Positions 1-9,174 of a DNA stretch of 64,000 nucleotides are shown in pieces; position 1 is the stretch's first letter; every line of letters starts with the position of its first letter. Under the pieces are notes generated by a model. The model saw only the letters and a list, made by a program, of their open reading frames with translations. It had not been told where the DNA came from and searched no databases. Made by a program: the position numbers and the translations under genes. The stretch is from Leptospira mtsangambouensis (GTDB lineage: Bacteria; Spirochaetota; Leptospiria; Leptospirales; Leptospiraceae): assembly GCF_004770475.1 (NCBI RefSeq), contig NZ_RQHK01000017.1, positions 992,001 through 1,056,000 on the forward strand. Reading direction: 5' to 3'.

Positions 1-596
1 AATTTAAATCATCAGAGCTCATTGAAAGAGAAGAAAAACCTGGATTTGTTGTCGCAAAACGTTTTCCGGACAATAGACTCACCGATTTACTCCAGAAAAA
101 AGACATGGGAATTTTATTCCCTTACAGTGGTTATTTGGAAACGGATGCAACCGTTCCATCTCCTCATTCGTTTAAGTCGGAAACTTTATTGGAATCAGGT
201 TTTGAAGCATTTTCTGATGAAAATAAGAATGGAAAATTAGATCCAAACGAAAAAAAAGAAAGTAAAATTCTCTCCATCGTTTTAACTCCTATGTCTTTAG
301 CCAATGACAAAGTTGGAAAGATTATTTTGCACACAGGTACTTCTTGGATAACTGATCAGTTCATTCCTTATGCAATGAACTCTCAGTTTTCTACAGTGTC
401 CATCACTGGTTTGTTCCAAGATACGGCTGTTGCAGAAATTCCACTCAAAAAAGAAGAATTAGATACCATTTCCCTTTCCGACAATCAAAAGTTAGTTGCT
501 TGGGTGATTGGAGTATTTTTATTTCCAGGATTCATTTTGGCAGTGGGATCTTACTTTGTATATTCCAGACGAAAAAGTTCTATGATTGAAGTATGA
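1..596 (+). CDS. GldG-like ABC transporter auxiliary membrane protein (5' truncated)
   Basis: The reading frame is open from the first bases of the window and ends at a TGA that overlaps the ATG of the next gene (ATGA), so the 5' end lies outside. About 198 residues are visible. The C-terminus has one strong hydrophobic segment (WVIGVFLFPGFILAVGSYFV) followed by a basic tail (YSRRKSS), which fits a single membrane anchor with most of the protein on the other side. The preceding soluble part is rich in beta-like segments and carries a short acidic DENKNGKLDPNE stretch. The overlap with a DUF4340-like gene suggests the end of a GldF/GldG-type ABC operon, in which an auxiliary protein precedes a DUF4340 protein. 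That is inference from context and length. The family cannot be confirmed without the missing N-terminus. Confidence 0.45.
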   Translation, partial: FKSSELIEREEKPGFVVAKRFPDNRLTDLLQKKDMGILFPYSGYLETDATVPSPHSFKSETLLESGFEAFSDENKNGKLDPNEKKESKILSIVLTPMSLANDKVGKIILHTGTSWITDQFIPYAMNSQFSTVSITGLFQDTAVAEIPLKKEELDTISLSDNQKLVAWVIGVFLFPGFILAVGSYFVYSRRKSSMIEV

Positions 597-1666
597 AACA
601 GAAAATTAGTTTAGTAGTCATTGCTTTTGTTGGATTGTTTTTACTTTTCTACTGGATGGAAGACCATCCAGAAAATATTTCCGAAACTAATTTTTGGAAA
701 GAAGATTGGAAATCCATTCGTTACACCCCACCCAAAGAAGATTGGTGTGGAGTTCTCGAGCCAAGATTTTCCGAGGAAAGTATGGTGTTTCGCAAAATCC
801 CACGCGGATGGAACATAACACCTCTTTACACTGTTAGTTTGACAAAAGATGGAAAAGAATCATCTTACGAAGCAAACTACAATGTTAAAAATAGTTTTTC
901 GGAACTAAGTGTTCTTAAAACGAAATTGATTGAAAAGGCCACACCAGAGATCCAAAAGTCATATTGTTTAGGGATGAGTTCTCCATCCGTATCTTTATCA
1001 GAAGAAAACGGAACGGATATTGAATTTTCAAAAGACAAACAATTGTTTTTTGGCAAAAAGATTGGAGCCGATGAAGGTCGTGTTTCTGTTTTGGTGAATG
1101 ATGAAGTCATTGCTCCTTACAATTATTTGATTGAAAAGTTTCGTGCACCTTCTATCAGTTTTCGTGAAAAAATGTATATCACATTTAACGAAGGTTATCT
1201 GAAGGAACTTTCTTTTTCTGGTCAGGTTGTGAATGTAAAAGCGGAAAACCGTGCCAAAAAAAACCAATACAATGTGTATGTAAATGATTGGAGCCGAACG
1301 ACAGGGGAACGAATTGTTTTGCCTCCTGATGTGGGAAACCAATGGGAATCGGTGGTCAAAGGACTAAAGGTAGAATTCTATAGAGACGAGATGGGTGCCC
1401 CAGAGTTTCCAGAACTTCCCTCGACTCAAGTGGCAGAAGCGGTTTTGGACGTAACCCAATCAGAAGGAATCAAATATCGTCTTTCCTTTTTCCCTTTGTG
1501 GGAGTCTGAATCAGGAAAATGGAGGCCGGTGCGTCGGGAGCTCCTTCCTTATTTTTCGGAATCCATCACTTGGATGAAAGAAGAATCCTTCCAAAATTTG
1601 GTGAATGCCGTCATGAAAGTGAAAAGTGCTTCCCGATACGAGCGTCCCAACCAGAAAATCCAATAA
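593..1666 (+). CDS. DUF4340-like membrane-anchored protein
   Basis: A 357-residue protein with an N-terminal hydrophobic anchor (residues 5-21, ISLVVIAFVGLFLLFYW) and a long soluble, presumably periplasmic part. The arrangement (short cytoplasmic basic start, one transmembrane helix, beta-rich domain) and its position directly after a GldG-like gene resemble DUF4340 proteins of gliding-type ABC operons; I see no catalytic motif. The ATG overlaps the upstream stop by 4 bases, which indicates translational coupling. Two Cys residues lie in the N-terminal half of the soluble part. The function is unknown; accessory role to an ABC exporter is an inference from gene order. A further gene on the same strand follows within 40 bases, so the operon probably continues. 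Confidence 0.5.
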   Translation: MKQKISLVVIAFVGLFLLFYWMEDHPENISETNFWKEDWKSIRYTPPKEDWCGVLEPRFSEESMVFRKIPRGWNITPLYTVSLTKDGKESSYEANYNVKNSFSELSVLKTKLIEKATPEIQKSYCLGMSSPSVSLSEENGTDIEFSKDKQLFFGKKIGADEGRVSVLVNDEVIAPYNYLIEKFRAPSISFREKMYITFNEGYLKELSFSGQVVNVKAENRAKKNQYNVYVNDWSRTTGERIVLPPDVGNQWESVVKGLKVEFYRDEMGAPEFPELPSTQVAEAVLDVTQSEGIKYRLSFFPLWESESGKWRPVRRELLPYFSESITWMKEESFQNLVNAVMKVKSASRYERPNQKIQ

Positions 1667-1697
1667 GGTGCAAAAAGTTTCTACAGTCGCATCTCGG

Positions 1698-2282
1698 ATG
1701 GAAATGATCCGAGATTTATTCTATTCCCCAATGTCCGCTTTCGAATCCTATTATCATAAAACGGATTTGGGTGGTCGTGATTTGTGGTTGGCCCATCTCC
1801 AACTCATCCTTCTTGCACCAATTGCAAAGTTTTTTGGAAATTTAATCCAAATCCTTTTATTCAAAGTATCCACAGTCGATGAAGAAACAAAGTTAACCTA
1901 CACACAAGGGATGTTGACCTTATTCTTTTTTTATTTAGGGTTCTATATTGTGATTCGGTTGGTTGATAGTTTCCGAATGTACCACCAAATGCGAGATCGA
2001 ACCAAAGATTGGGAAGGACCAGAACCTCATGTGTTTATGATCTCCTATCTTCCTTTTAGTGCCACAGCCATCTTTTGGATTTTCCCTGCACCGATCCCCT
2101 TACTTGCATTAGGTGTTGGGTTTTTGTATTCTTTACATCTAGCGTATTTTTATTTATCACATCGAAGAGAATGGACTTCTTTTGATTTTCTATTTTTTCT
2201 GATGAAAGTGGTTTTGTTTTTTTTGGTTCTTATTTCAGTTCCTCTATTCATTTATAACCTGGTTAGGACGGTAATCTTTTGA
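1698..2282 (+). CDS. Yip1-family integral membrane protein
   Basis: A polytopic membrane protein of about 194 residues. After a short start ([19 protein letters not shown]) there are about five hydrophobic segments, and the pattern of an early 'F.P...F' element before the first helix is typical of bacterial Yip1/DUF1282 proteins. The frame is open further upstream (ATG at 1626, GTG at 1668), but those starts would overlap the previous gene or place the Shine-Dalgarno right against the codon; the ATG at 1698 gives the usual family N-terminus. The stop TGA overlaps the TTG start of mpl, so the two are probably co-transcribed. No enzymatic motif is visible; bacterial members have no established function. 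Confidence 0.55.
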   Translation: MEMIRDLFYSPMSAFESYYHKTDLGGRDLWLAHLQLILLAPIAKFFGNLIQILLFKVSTVDEETKLTYTQGMLTLFFFYLGFYIVIRLVDSFRMYHQMRDRTKDWEGPEPHVFMISYLPFSATAIFWIFPAPIPLLALGVGFLYSLHLAYFYLSHRREWTSFDFLFFLMKVVLFFLVLISVPLFIYNLVRTVIF

Positions 2283-3673
2283 AAATCTTTATGGTAGGCA
2301 TTGGTGGAATTGCTATGGGTAATTTGGCCTATATGCTAAAAAATCAAGGTCATGATGTATCCGGTTCCGACCAAAATCTTTACCCACCTATGTCCGATAA
2401 GTTGGTAGAATGGGGTTTGTCACCTAAATCTGGTTATCGTAAAGAAAATGTAAAGGGTGCTGATTTAGTGATCATTGGGAACGCTATCTCACGTGGGAAT
2501 CCAGAAGTAGAAGAAGTTCTCAATACAGGAATGGAATACATGAGTATGGCCCAGGCCATCGGGACTTTTTTTCTCAAAAATAAAAAACCCATCGTGATCT
2601 CTGGAACTCATGGAAAAACAACGACAACCTTTTTAACCCATTGGATTTTAGAGTCCATAGGTCTAAAACCCGGTCTTTTTGTGGGTGGGATTCGTAAGGA
2701 TGGATTTCCTGGATTTGCACTGGGAGAAGGGGATTATTTTGTTATTGAAGGAGATGAATATGATTCTGCTTTCTTTGATAAAAGTTCAAAATTTTTACAT
2801 TACAGACCTTACTATTTAGCAATGAATGCCCTCGACTTTGATCATGCGGATATTTTTGCCGATCTAAATGCAATCAAAACCATGTTCAAACGCCTGTTAA
2901 ATTTGGTCCCTGGACGCGGTAAGGTATTCTATTGGAAAGGTTCAAAAAATCTAGTAGAGATCACAAAAGATTACAAACATGCACCTGTAGAATCATTTGA
3001 ATTAGGTGATAAAAATTCCATTTTTAAATACGAAAAAGGTGTTTTGTCTGAGATTAGAACCAAAAATAAATTAAAACCCAATTTGATTGGTTCACATAAC
3101 TACCGCAATGTGGAAGTGGCGGTTCGTATTTGTTTAGAAATTGCTCCACAAAAAAGAAAAGAGATTTTAGAAGCAGTGGAATCATTCCCTGGTGTCAAAC
3201 GAAGACAAGAAAATCTTTTTGTTTCTGACAAAAGCCTCCTTGTGGAAGATTTTGCCCATCATCCAGTTGCCATCCAAGAAACCATAAAGGCTCACAAAGA
3301 AGCGTATCCAGGATACAAAATCATTTCTCTTTTCGAACCAAGAAGTGCGACTTCGCATCGAAATGTTTTCCAAGATGATTTTGCTAAATGTTTTAAAGGT
3401 AGTGATGTCAGCATCGTGACTGAAGTTTATCAGGTAGATAAGGTAAACAAACCTTTGCGTTTGAATGTTAAAAAATTGGTAAAAGACATCTCAAAGAATA
3501 CAAAGAAAGAAGCTTTGTATGCGAAAGACCCAAAAGAAATTCCAGCCCTCTTAAAAAAGATTCTTCCAAAGTTCCAAAAGGAAAAAGTAATTATCCTTGC
3601 GATGTCGAACGGTGCCTTTGGTGGAATTTATCCTGAATTAAAATCATTAATCGAATTACGAGAATCTGTATGA
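2279..3673 (+). CDS. mpl: UDP-N-acetylmuramate:L-alanyl-gamma-D-glutamyl-meso-diaminopimelate ligase
   Basis: A cytoplasmic Mur ligase of 464 residues that reattaches recycled murein tripeptide to UDP-MurNAc. The N-terminal Rossmann segment ([10 protein letters not shown], then [16 protein letters not shown]) is the Mpl rather than MurC version; the YPPMS element is characteristic. The ATP-binding loop GTHGKTTTT is at residues 109-117, [12 protein letters not shown] lies in the central domain, and DFAHHP is the C-terminal Mur ligase signature. Length matches the family (about 450-460). The start is a TTG overlapping the upstream TGA. The stop overlaps the pheS start (ATGA). MurC is the alternative, but the N-terminal signature argues for Mpl. 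Its presence implies peptidoglycan recycling. Confidence 0.88.
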   Translation: MKIFMVGIGGIAMGNLAYMLKNQGHDVSGSDQNLYPPMSDKLVEWGLSPKSGYRKENVKGADLVIIGNAISRGNPEVEEVLNTGMEYMSMAQAIGTFFLKNKKPIVISGTHGKTTTTFLTHWILESIGLKPGLFVGGIRKDGFPGFALGEGDYFVIEGDEYDSAFFDKSSKFLHYRPYYLAMNALDFDHADIFADLNAIKTMFKRLLNLVPGRGKVFYWKGSKNLVEITKDYKHAPVESFELGDKNSIFKYEKGVLSEIRTKNKLKPNLIGSHNYRNVEVAVRICLEIAPQKRKEILEAVESFPGVKRRQENLFVSDKSLLVEDFAHHPVAIQETIKAHKEAYPGYKIISLFEPRSATSHRNVFQDDFAKCFKGSDVSIVTEVYQVDKVNKPLRLNVKKLVKDISKNTKKEALYAKDPKEIPALLKKILPKFQKEKVIILAMSNGAFGGIYPELKSLIELRESV

Positions 3674-4695
3674 GCCTATCCCAAGAAATCGAAGCCTTAG
3701 TCAAAGAAGCGGAATCTGTTTTATCTTCTGCCACATCCGAACAAGATTTGGATTCTTTAAAAAACCAATTCATTGGTAAAAAAGGAAAACTCACTTCTGT
3801 TTTAAAAGGTCTTGCTTCTTTATCTGTTGAAGAGAAAAAAACGGTTGGGAAACAAGCAAACGAAGCGCAAAGCCAACTCGAAAGTTTTGTTGAAACCAAA
3901 AGAACTTCTTTAAAAGAAAGTTTTTATGAAAACAAGTTAGGCCAAGAATTCTTTGATAGTTTACGCCCGCTTGCTTCTAAAGAAAGAGGAAGTCTCCATC
4001 CCATTTCTCAAATCCAATACGAAATCGAAGATATTTTTACATCCATGGGTTTTTCTGTGATGGATGGGCCAGAAGTAGAAACTGATGAAAACAATTTTGG
4101 TGCCCTGAATTTTACCGAAGACCATCCGGCACGTGATATGCAAGATACGTTTTATACGGCCGATGGTAACTTACTCAGAACTCATACTTCAGCCATCCAA
4201 GTGCGTGCCCTACGCAAACTAAAACCACCCTTTCGGATCATTGCCCCTGGTCGAGTGTTTCGATACGAAGAAGTAGATGCCTCTCACGAAAATACTTTTT
4301 ACCAAGTAGAAGGAATGGTTGTGGGTGAAAACATTTCTGTGGCCCATTTGATTTATACAATGGAAACACTTCTTTCTCGTGTGTTCCGAAAAGAAATCAA
4401 AACAAGACTTCGTCCTGGATACTTTCCATTTGTGGAGCCAGGATTTGAACTTGATATCAACTGTTTGGTCTGCGGTGGAGAAGGTTGTAGTGTTTGTAAA
4501 CATTCAGGTTGGTTGGAATTACTTCCTTGTGGTCTTGTACATCCGAATGTATTGGAAGCAGCAGGACTTGATTCTAAAAAATGGACTGGGTTTGCCTTTG
4601 GCCTAGGCCTTGACCGACTTGTCATGATGCGTTATGGAATCCATGACATCCGCTATTTCCAATCAGGAAATTTAAGGTTTCTTAAACAGTTTTAG
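3670..4695 (+). CDS. pheS: Phenylalanyl-tRNA synthetase alpha subunit
   Basis: The catalytic alpha subunit (341 residues) of the alpha2-beta2 enzyme that charges tRNA-Phe. An N-terminal coiled-coil arm of about 90 residues is followed by the class II core: motif 2 region ([22 protein letters not shown]) and motif 3 near the end ([14 protein letters not shown], then [15 protein letters not shown], the characteristic C-terminus). A Cys-rich insert ([16 protein letters not shown]) lies just before motif 3 and is common in bacterial PheS. Length is normal. pheT is not next to it: the downstream region is a terminator and then genes on the other strand, so the subunits are unlinked here. The start overlaps the mpl stop. 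Confidence 0.96.
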   Translation: MSLSQEIEALVKEAESVLSSATSEQDLDSLKNQFIGKKGKLTSVLKGLASLSVEEKKTVGKQANEAQSQLESFVETKRTSLKESFYENKLGQEFFDSLRPLASKERGSLHPISQIQYEIEDIFTSMGFSVMDGPEVETDENNFGALNFTEDHPARDMQDTFYTADGNLLRTHTSAIQVRALRKLKPPFRIIAPGRVFRYEEVDASHENTFYQVEGMVVGENISVAHLIYTMETLLSRVFRKEIKTRLRPGYFPFVEPGFELDINCLVCGGEGCSVCKHSGWLELLPCGLVHPNVLEAAGLDSKKWTGFAFGLGLDRLVMMRYGIHDIRYFQSGNLRFLKQF

Positions 4696-4718
4696 TATTG
4701 TTAGGCGATTAAGAAACC

Positions 4719-4752
4719 AAAGGCCAAAGACTTACCATCTCTGGCCTTTTTT
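4719..4752 (+). terminator. Rho-independent terminator after pheS
   Basis: Inverted repeat AAAGGCCA (4719-4726) / TGGCCTTT (4742-4749) with a 15-base loop, followed by a short T tract. It sits between convergent genes, and the A-run on the left arm would supply U's on the minus strand, so it could serve both. Confidence 0.7.
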
Positions 4753-4755
4753 GTA

Positions 4756-6282
4756 TCAACCCAATAAAACCGCTTGGATTTTTCCTCCAATCTCTTGGAA
4801 TTCTACTTTTGATTTTCCCAGTTCCAATCCTTCTTTCGATAGAATTTCTGTTCCATCCTTTCCATAAAGATTGGTGAGGACCATCTCCCCATTTTCTTTT
4901 GTAGAACAGACAATGAGATAGGGTGGTTTTTTTTCACCACCTGGATTGAAATAGATAGTGCTAACGGTGAGGATGGTAGCCTTTTCTCCCAGTTTGGGAC
5001 TTGGGACATTGACTTCCAAAGGTTTTAACGTGAATGGTTCTCTCGAAGGTTTCGGTTTTTCTTTAGAAAATAAAACCACAGAATTGATGCTATCTATCCC
5101 ACCATTTCCACCCAGTAAACTAACATTAGGTGGTGTTCCCAGCTTTTCTGGGATGGGATCTACCGCAAGACCGTATTGGCTCGCAATATCAATGAGACCT
5201 GTGGCTCCGGAAAGTGCCATCGCTGCTTGGTAGTTTAAAATTCCTCCACCTAAGTTGATCGGGATTTCTTTGGTTCCATTGGAAATTTTTCCTCTTCTCA
5301 GAGCGGTGGCAGTTTCTTTTGGTGAAACTCCAAAATACAAACCTGCTTCATGGATGATCATTCCAGTAAAACAATCGTAAATCCATGCATATTCAATCTC
5401 AGATCGATTGAATCCAGAAGAAGCCACGGCTCTTTCACAAGCAAGGGCAGCAGGACTTTTTAAATCCTTTTTTTGGATGAAGTATTCTGCATGGGCACTA
5501 TGGCCTGAACCCGCTAAGTAAATATGTTCGGAATCTTTTTTGATGATTTTATTTTCAATTAACTTCTGTTTCATGAATTCAGAAGTGATGAGCGTGGCAA
5601 CTCCATGATCGGTGACAATGGCAATCATAGGTGTGCTATAAACTCCCGAAAGTGGTTTCTTTAATTGTTTTTCCGTGAGTGGTTTTTGGAATTGGAAAGC
5701 GCGGGGATTGGTTTCCGCCAAAGTTCGAAAGTGTTTAGTGATTTCTTCCAAATCTTCACTGGTGACACCTGTATCAAACATCATTCGTTCACATAACAAA
5801 GAATAAAGACCAATGAGAGTTGCCCCATAAGGCATTTCCCAATCTTTATGGCAAACAGTCGCTGTGAGTCGTTTTAAATCCGATACTTGTTTGAATACCG
5901 ATTTAGGAACATCGGCAGCAGCGACAAGGACAACAGCATAAGGATTGGCTTTGACGATTGTGTGGGCCTCGGCAATGGCTCCACCGACACTGGCTCCACC
6001 CAAATCCACAGTATGACAAGCAAGCCCACCAAATCCCATATCATTGGAATCTTTTACAGTAAATCCATATCCTTCGCGGCCAAGGGACTGGGCTTCGATG
6101 GAAACAAAATCAGTTAGATAAGGGGCAATTTTGGAACGGTCTGTTCCTAAAAAACCAAATAGTTTATCAACAGAACGAAACAGTAAGGAATGGTATTTTT
6201 CTAAAGGAGAGAGAGTTTTATAAACTTCCGAATCAAATTCAGATTCGATGGTGTCAGCGACACCGAGTAGAATTGGGTCCAT
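4756..6282 (-). CDS. Thiolase-fold protein lacking canonical catalytic residues
   Basis: A 508-residue protein of the thiolase/SCP-x superfamily: it has the paired alternating beta-alpha halves, YDCFTGMIIHEAGLYFG in the middle and SGATGLIDIASQYGL near where thiolases carry GHPxGATG. The element expected to hold the nucleophilic Cys reads VDLGGASVGGAI (residues 92-103), with Gly where Cys is expected, and the GHP histidine is replaced in the NLGGGILNYQAAMALSGATG region. About 90 C-terminal residues (from about 420) look like an added OB/DUF35-like domain. So it may bind acyl-CoA or act as a scaffold rather than a true thiolase. It is the last gene of a four-gene minus-strand run starting at 8497. 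Superfamily assignment is firm; the lack of activity is inferred by eye. Confidence 0.7.
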   Translation of the reverse strand: MDPILLGVADTIESEFDSEVYKTLSPLEKYHSLLFRSVDKLFGFLGTDRSKIAPYLTDFVSIEAQSLGREGYGFTVKDSNDMGFGGLACHTVDLGGASVGGAIAEAHTIVKANPYAVVLVAAADVPKSVFKQVSDLKRLTATVCHKDWEMPYGATLIGLYSLLCERMMFDTGVTSEDLEEITKHFRTLAETNPRAFQFQKPLTEKQLKKPLSGVYSTPMIAIVTDHGVATLITSEFMKQKLIENKIIKKDSEHIYLAGSGHSAHAEYFIQKKDLKSPAALACERAVASSGFNRSEIEYAWIYDCFTGMIIHEAGLYFGVSPKETATALRRGKISNGTKEIPINLGGGILNYQAAMALSGATGLIDIASQYGLAVDPIPEKLGTPPNVSLLGGNGGIDSINSVVLFSKEKPKPSREPFTLKPLEVNVPSPKLGEKATILTVSTIYFNPGGEKKPPYLIVCSTKENGEMVLTNLYGKDGTEILSKEGLELGKSKVEFQEIGGKIQAVLLG

Positions 6283-6297
6283 GATGGCACATTAGAA

Positions 6298-7092
6298 TTA
6301 TCCTTCCATATTCATCAACGCATTCATTCGAAAATCTTGTATGATTTGTTTGCAGCGTTCAGTAATTCGGGTGAGGCTTTCTCCAAATTTTTTGCCACCA
6401 AAAGAACTATGGGCATTTGGAAAATCCTTTTCATTTACTTGTACAATCATATCAGGATTGATTCGGTTTTTACTTACCAAATCTTGCACTGCCACTGTGA
6501 TATTTTTAAGGGCAATACATCCATCTTTCAAAAGATTTTGAGAAGCTTTTTCAATGACGATATTGTTTCCGTTGGCATCGAGTAAGGTTTTAATGAACTC
6601 TTGCATTTTCATGGAAGGTAAACCACGTCTTGTCATTCCAATTCGTTCCACTTGCAAAACTGCATCTTGTAAAAAAGAATATTCGGGAGTTCCTTTGAAG
6701 ATATAAATCAGAACAGGAAGTTCTGTTTCTGTAAAATCCAACATGGCACCGTAAAAATATCTTGTTTCCACTTTGGCGAGAGGATGGAAGTCCACCTTCT
6801 TATAGTTGGCTAACTTCTCTATGGACTCATCCATAATCCGATTTAAGGTTTGGGCTTTGGCTGCTTCTTTTTTGGCAGCAAGCTCTTGGAATTTGGATTT
6901 TAGTTGCTCTAGAAAAGTAACTTCTTCCGTTAAAAATTTTGTGATGTTACCACGGAGTTTGAGTATTTGTAAATATCTTTGTTCGAACCCTGATTGGTCG
7001 AAGGCTTTGGGATTTAGTTTACCGTGTTCTTTGTATTCTGATCTGATTTTTTCTAATATTGCTTTTGTTTCTGCTTCCGACAGTTCTTTCAT
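6298..7092 (-). CDS. Uncharacterised protein with N-terminal helical region
   Basis: A 264-residue soluble protein with no signal peptide or membrane helix. Residues 1-100 are highly charged and predicted helical, with a probable coiled coil (FLEQLKSKFQELAAKKEAAKAQ). The remainder is mixed, including a hydrophobic LPVLIYIFKG segment that looks like a buried strand. I recognise no family. Its start overlaps the end of the upstream 375-residue gene by 4 bases and its stop lies 16 bases before the thiolase-like gene, so it is very likely co-transcribed and co-functional with them. Confidence 0.6.
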   Translation of the reverse strand: MKELSEAETKAILEKIRSEYKEHGKLNPKAFDQSGFEQRYLQILKLRGNITKFLTEEVTFLEQLKSKFQELAAKKEAAKAQTLNRIMDESIEKLANYKKVDFHPLAKVETRYFYGAMLDFTETELPVLIYIFKGTPEYSFLQDAVLQVERIGMTRRGLPSMKMQEFIKTLLDANGNNIVIEKASQNLLKDGCIALKNITVAVQDLVSKNRINPDMIVQVNEKDFPNAHSSFGGKKFGESLTRITERCKQIIQDFRMNALMNMEG

Positions 7093-8216
7093 TTCGATTG
7101 TTTCCAGTGCTCTATATCAAGTATGGTTTTATCCAAATCTTGCGCAAAATAAAGGGATGCATTTTTGGCATCAACATACATCAACTGGTTTGCATATTGT
7201 AATTGTTTTACCTGAATTTCATTTTTCAGATTTAAAATATTCAATAATTGCAAACTAAGTTTTTTGAAGTCTTTTACTATTATATCGGAAAGTCTTTGCA
7301 TTTCAAACAGATGAAGTCTGTTTAATTTTTCCTTATCCGATTCAATAAATTTCATTTCTTCTCTTTTTTCTGCCGGGGCCTTTGAGATATAATACGTAAT
7401 AGGACGAGGATATGATGTCATTTCTTTGTGAAGATCGATCATTTTATCAATGGCTTCAAAAACTTGTGCTTCCATTTCACGAGCAAAGTTTCCAACTATA
7501 TTTTTATTTTCGGAAGGGTCTCCCGTTAACTCAAAAATCCTAGAGGATTGTAAATTACGAATGATGGCTGTAACTCTTTCTCGGTAGGTAGATAATAATT
7601 TAATAAAGTCTTCTATACTTTGGTAGGCAGTTTTTTCTTCAGAATCTGCCCCCACTTGTAAGTTTGGTTCTGCGTTTTCGACAGTTTCGTGTTCCTTAGG
7701 ACTTGGTGGCTCAGGTGTATTGAGAAGTCCCTCATGGGTGAGTGGTTCTTTGGTGAGAGGAGGGGGTTCTTCCCCTTCAAAAATATCCAAATCCACGTCC
7801 TCACTCATGAGATTTTCTTCTCCAATAGGACTTTGTTTTTCCTTAGGAATTTCTACAGGTTTGTCAGCGGGTTTTTGCCCAAGCGCACCAACTAACTTTC
7901 CTAATATGGGATTGGATTTTAAATCTTCTGAGACCTGGGTTATCTGTTGAGAGATTTGTGGAGCTGTGGGATTTTGTGTTGTTTTGGGATCTTCCATAGC
8001 AGAATGAACCTGCGACTTAGGAACTACTTCAAAATGATTGCCTATGAGTTTTAAAATTTCAATTCTACGAGTTTCTTTGTTAAAACGTAGCGCATAACGA
8101 TTGTTATCTTTGTCGATATATCTCTGTTGGATTTGAGAAATGGATAATTTAAGTGGATCAATTTCTGAAATGGAATCAATTTTTATATAATGGTATTTTG
8201 ATTTTTCAGGAGTCAC
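7089..8216 (-). CDS. Uncharacterised acidic protein with disordered Pro/Glu-rich linker
   Basis: A 375-residue protein in three visible parts. Residues 1-60 form a small basic, beta-like domain (DNNRYALRFNKETRRIEILKL). Residues about 70-195 are low-complexity and rich in Pro, Glu and Thr, probably disordered. The last 175 residues are helical and charged (EDFIKLLSTYRERVTAIIRNL and following). No signal peptide or known motif. It overlaps both neighbours by 4 bases. The architecture suggests an adaptor with two ordered ends; function is unknown. Confidence 0.6.
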   Translation of the reverse strand: MTPEKSKYHYIKIDSISEIDPLKLSISQIQQRYIDKDNNRYALRFNKETRRIEILKLIGNHFEVVPKSQVHSAMEDPKTTQNPTAPQISQQITQVSEDLKSNPILGKLVGALGQKPADKPVEIPKEKQSPIGEENLMSEDVDLDIFEGEEPPPLTKEPLTHEGLLNTPEPPSPKEHETVENAEPNLQVGADSEEKTAYQSIEDFIKLLSTYRERVTAIIRNLQSSRIFELTGDPSENKNIVGNFAREMEAQVFEAIDKMIDLHKEMTSYPRPITYYISKAPAEKREEMKFIESDKEKLNRLHLFEMQRLSDIIVKDFKKLSLQLLNILNLKNEIQVKQLQYANQLMYVDAKNASLYFAQDLDKTILDIEHWKQSK

Positions 8217-8497
8217 AGTCGTAAAATTTCCAACAAAGCTTCTGTGAAAGCATATGAGAGTAATACGTTCGGGTCAACTTCCTTCTCCCGAGAAATTAAA
8301 CTTAATGTAAAAAAATCGTATCTGCTGAGTTCCATTCGTTCATAGTGCCCTGTTTCTCGTTTTTCAAAAATTCCCGGTTCCATTCCCTCTACTTTTAGGG
8401 ATAAAATAGCCATTTTTATGACAAGGGCCAGGTCCAAATGCCTTTGTTTTAAAATCTCATAGAGTTCGGAATCGATCCAAATTAGGATTGGGAACAT
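8213..8497 (-). CDS. Uncharacterised small protein, first gene of the thiolase-like operon
   Basis: A 94-residue protein (MFPILIWIDSELYEILKQ start) with alternating helical and strand-like segments and no signal peptide, Cys cluster or recognised motif. The gene overlaps the next by 4 bases. Upstream (8498-8617) is a 120-base divergent region shared with rpsT, which should hold the operon promoter. Function unknown. Confidence 0.55.
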   Translation of the reverse strand: MFPILIWIDSELYEILKQRHLDLALVIKMAILSLKVEGMEPGIFEKRETGHYERMELSRYDFFTLSLISREKEVDPNVLLSYAFTEALLEILRL

Positions 8498-8617
8498 GGT
8501 TTTCTCCTACGAGAGGGGGTCGAAAGCTAGCTCTTTGGTTCCATTTTTTTCTCTTTCGCCTTGACCGGCAGGGTGGTACTCAAAAGATAAGTAAAAATTC
8601 CTCGTAGGGGACATTCC

Positions 8618-8893
8618 TTGGCTAATTTAAAATCATCTAAGAAAGACATTCGTAGAACCGCTCGTAGAAAAGAGCGAAATGGTGAAGATCGCACTGAATT
8701 GCGAACTTATGCTCGCCTCCTTCTCAAAGCAATCAAAGCTGGAGACAAAACAGAAGCACTCACTGTATTCTCTAAACTTGCTTCCAAGTTAGACAGAGCA
8801 GCAAAAACAAAACTCATCCATAAGAAAAATGCAGATCGTAAAAAATCTCGTATGGCTCTTCGTATCAACTCCATCGAAACAAAAGCCGCCTAA
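8618..8893 (+). CDS. rpsT: 30S ribosomal protein S20
   Basis: A 91-residue basic, all-helical protein that binds 16S rRNA in the small subunit. The start MANLKSSKKDIRRTARR and KKNADRKKSRMALRIN near the end are typical of S20. The start codon is TTG, preceded by a TAGGGG Shine-Dalgarno at 8605-8610; TTG is also the usual start of E. coli rpsT, where it limits expression. A possible weak promoter lies upstream (TTGACC at 8561-8566 with an A-rich -10 region about 17 bases on). A strong terminator follows at 8919-8942, so it is probably monocistronic. Confidence 0.96.
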   Translation: MANLKSSKKDIRRTARRKERNGEDRTELRTYARLLLKAIKAGDKTEALTVFSKLASKLDRAAKTKLIHKKNADRKKSRMALRINSIETKAA

Positions 8894-8918
8894 CATTTGC
8901 TTTTAGCTAGAAGGAATG

Positions 8919-8942
8919 AGGCCACCAATGGTGGCCTTTTTT
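8919..8942 (+). terminator. Rho-independent terminator after rpsT
   Basis: A perfect 8-bp stem AGGCCACC (8919-8926) / GGTGGCCT (8930-8937) with a 3-base AAT loop and a six-T tract. It lies 25 bases beyond the rpsT stop and upstream of the tRNA gene. Confidence 0.9.
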
Positions 8943-8996
8943 ATTTCTAAATCTTATTTACAAATATCTCCACTCCGGTTCACTGGTCATAACAAC

Positions 8997-9069
8997 GGGC
9001 GATTAGCTCAGCTGGGAGAGCAGCTGCCTTACAAGCAGCGGGTCGGCAGTTCAATCCTGTCATCGCCCA
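8997..9069 (+). tRNA. tRNA-Val (anticodon TAC)
   Basis: A complete 73-base cloverleaf. The acceptor stem GGGCGAT pairs with ATCGCCC, followed by discriminator A; the D arm is GCTC...GAGC with AGCTGGGA; the anticodon stem GCTGC/GCAGC encloses CTTACAA, giving anticodon TAC (valine GTA/GTN codons); the T arm is GGCAG TTCAATC CTGTC. CCA is not encoded, so it must be added after transcription. No other tRNA is adjacent. A T-rich stretch immediately downstream (9072-9084) may help end transcription. Confidence 0.95.
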
Positions 9070-9174
9070 AACCGTTTTTCTTTTTATCTTCACCTTTATT
9101 CCACTCCTCTGACACATTCCAAAAAGCAAAAAGATAGACTTGCAGTGGGAATCCCCCAGCTTTGATAGTATTGT

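Noticed and set aside
4353..4625. Open frames antisense to pheS and many other long shadow frames
   Set aside because: They lie opposite clearly conserved genes, have no family features and follow from codon bias of the real strand.
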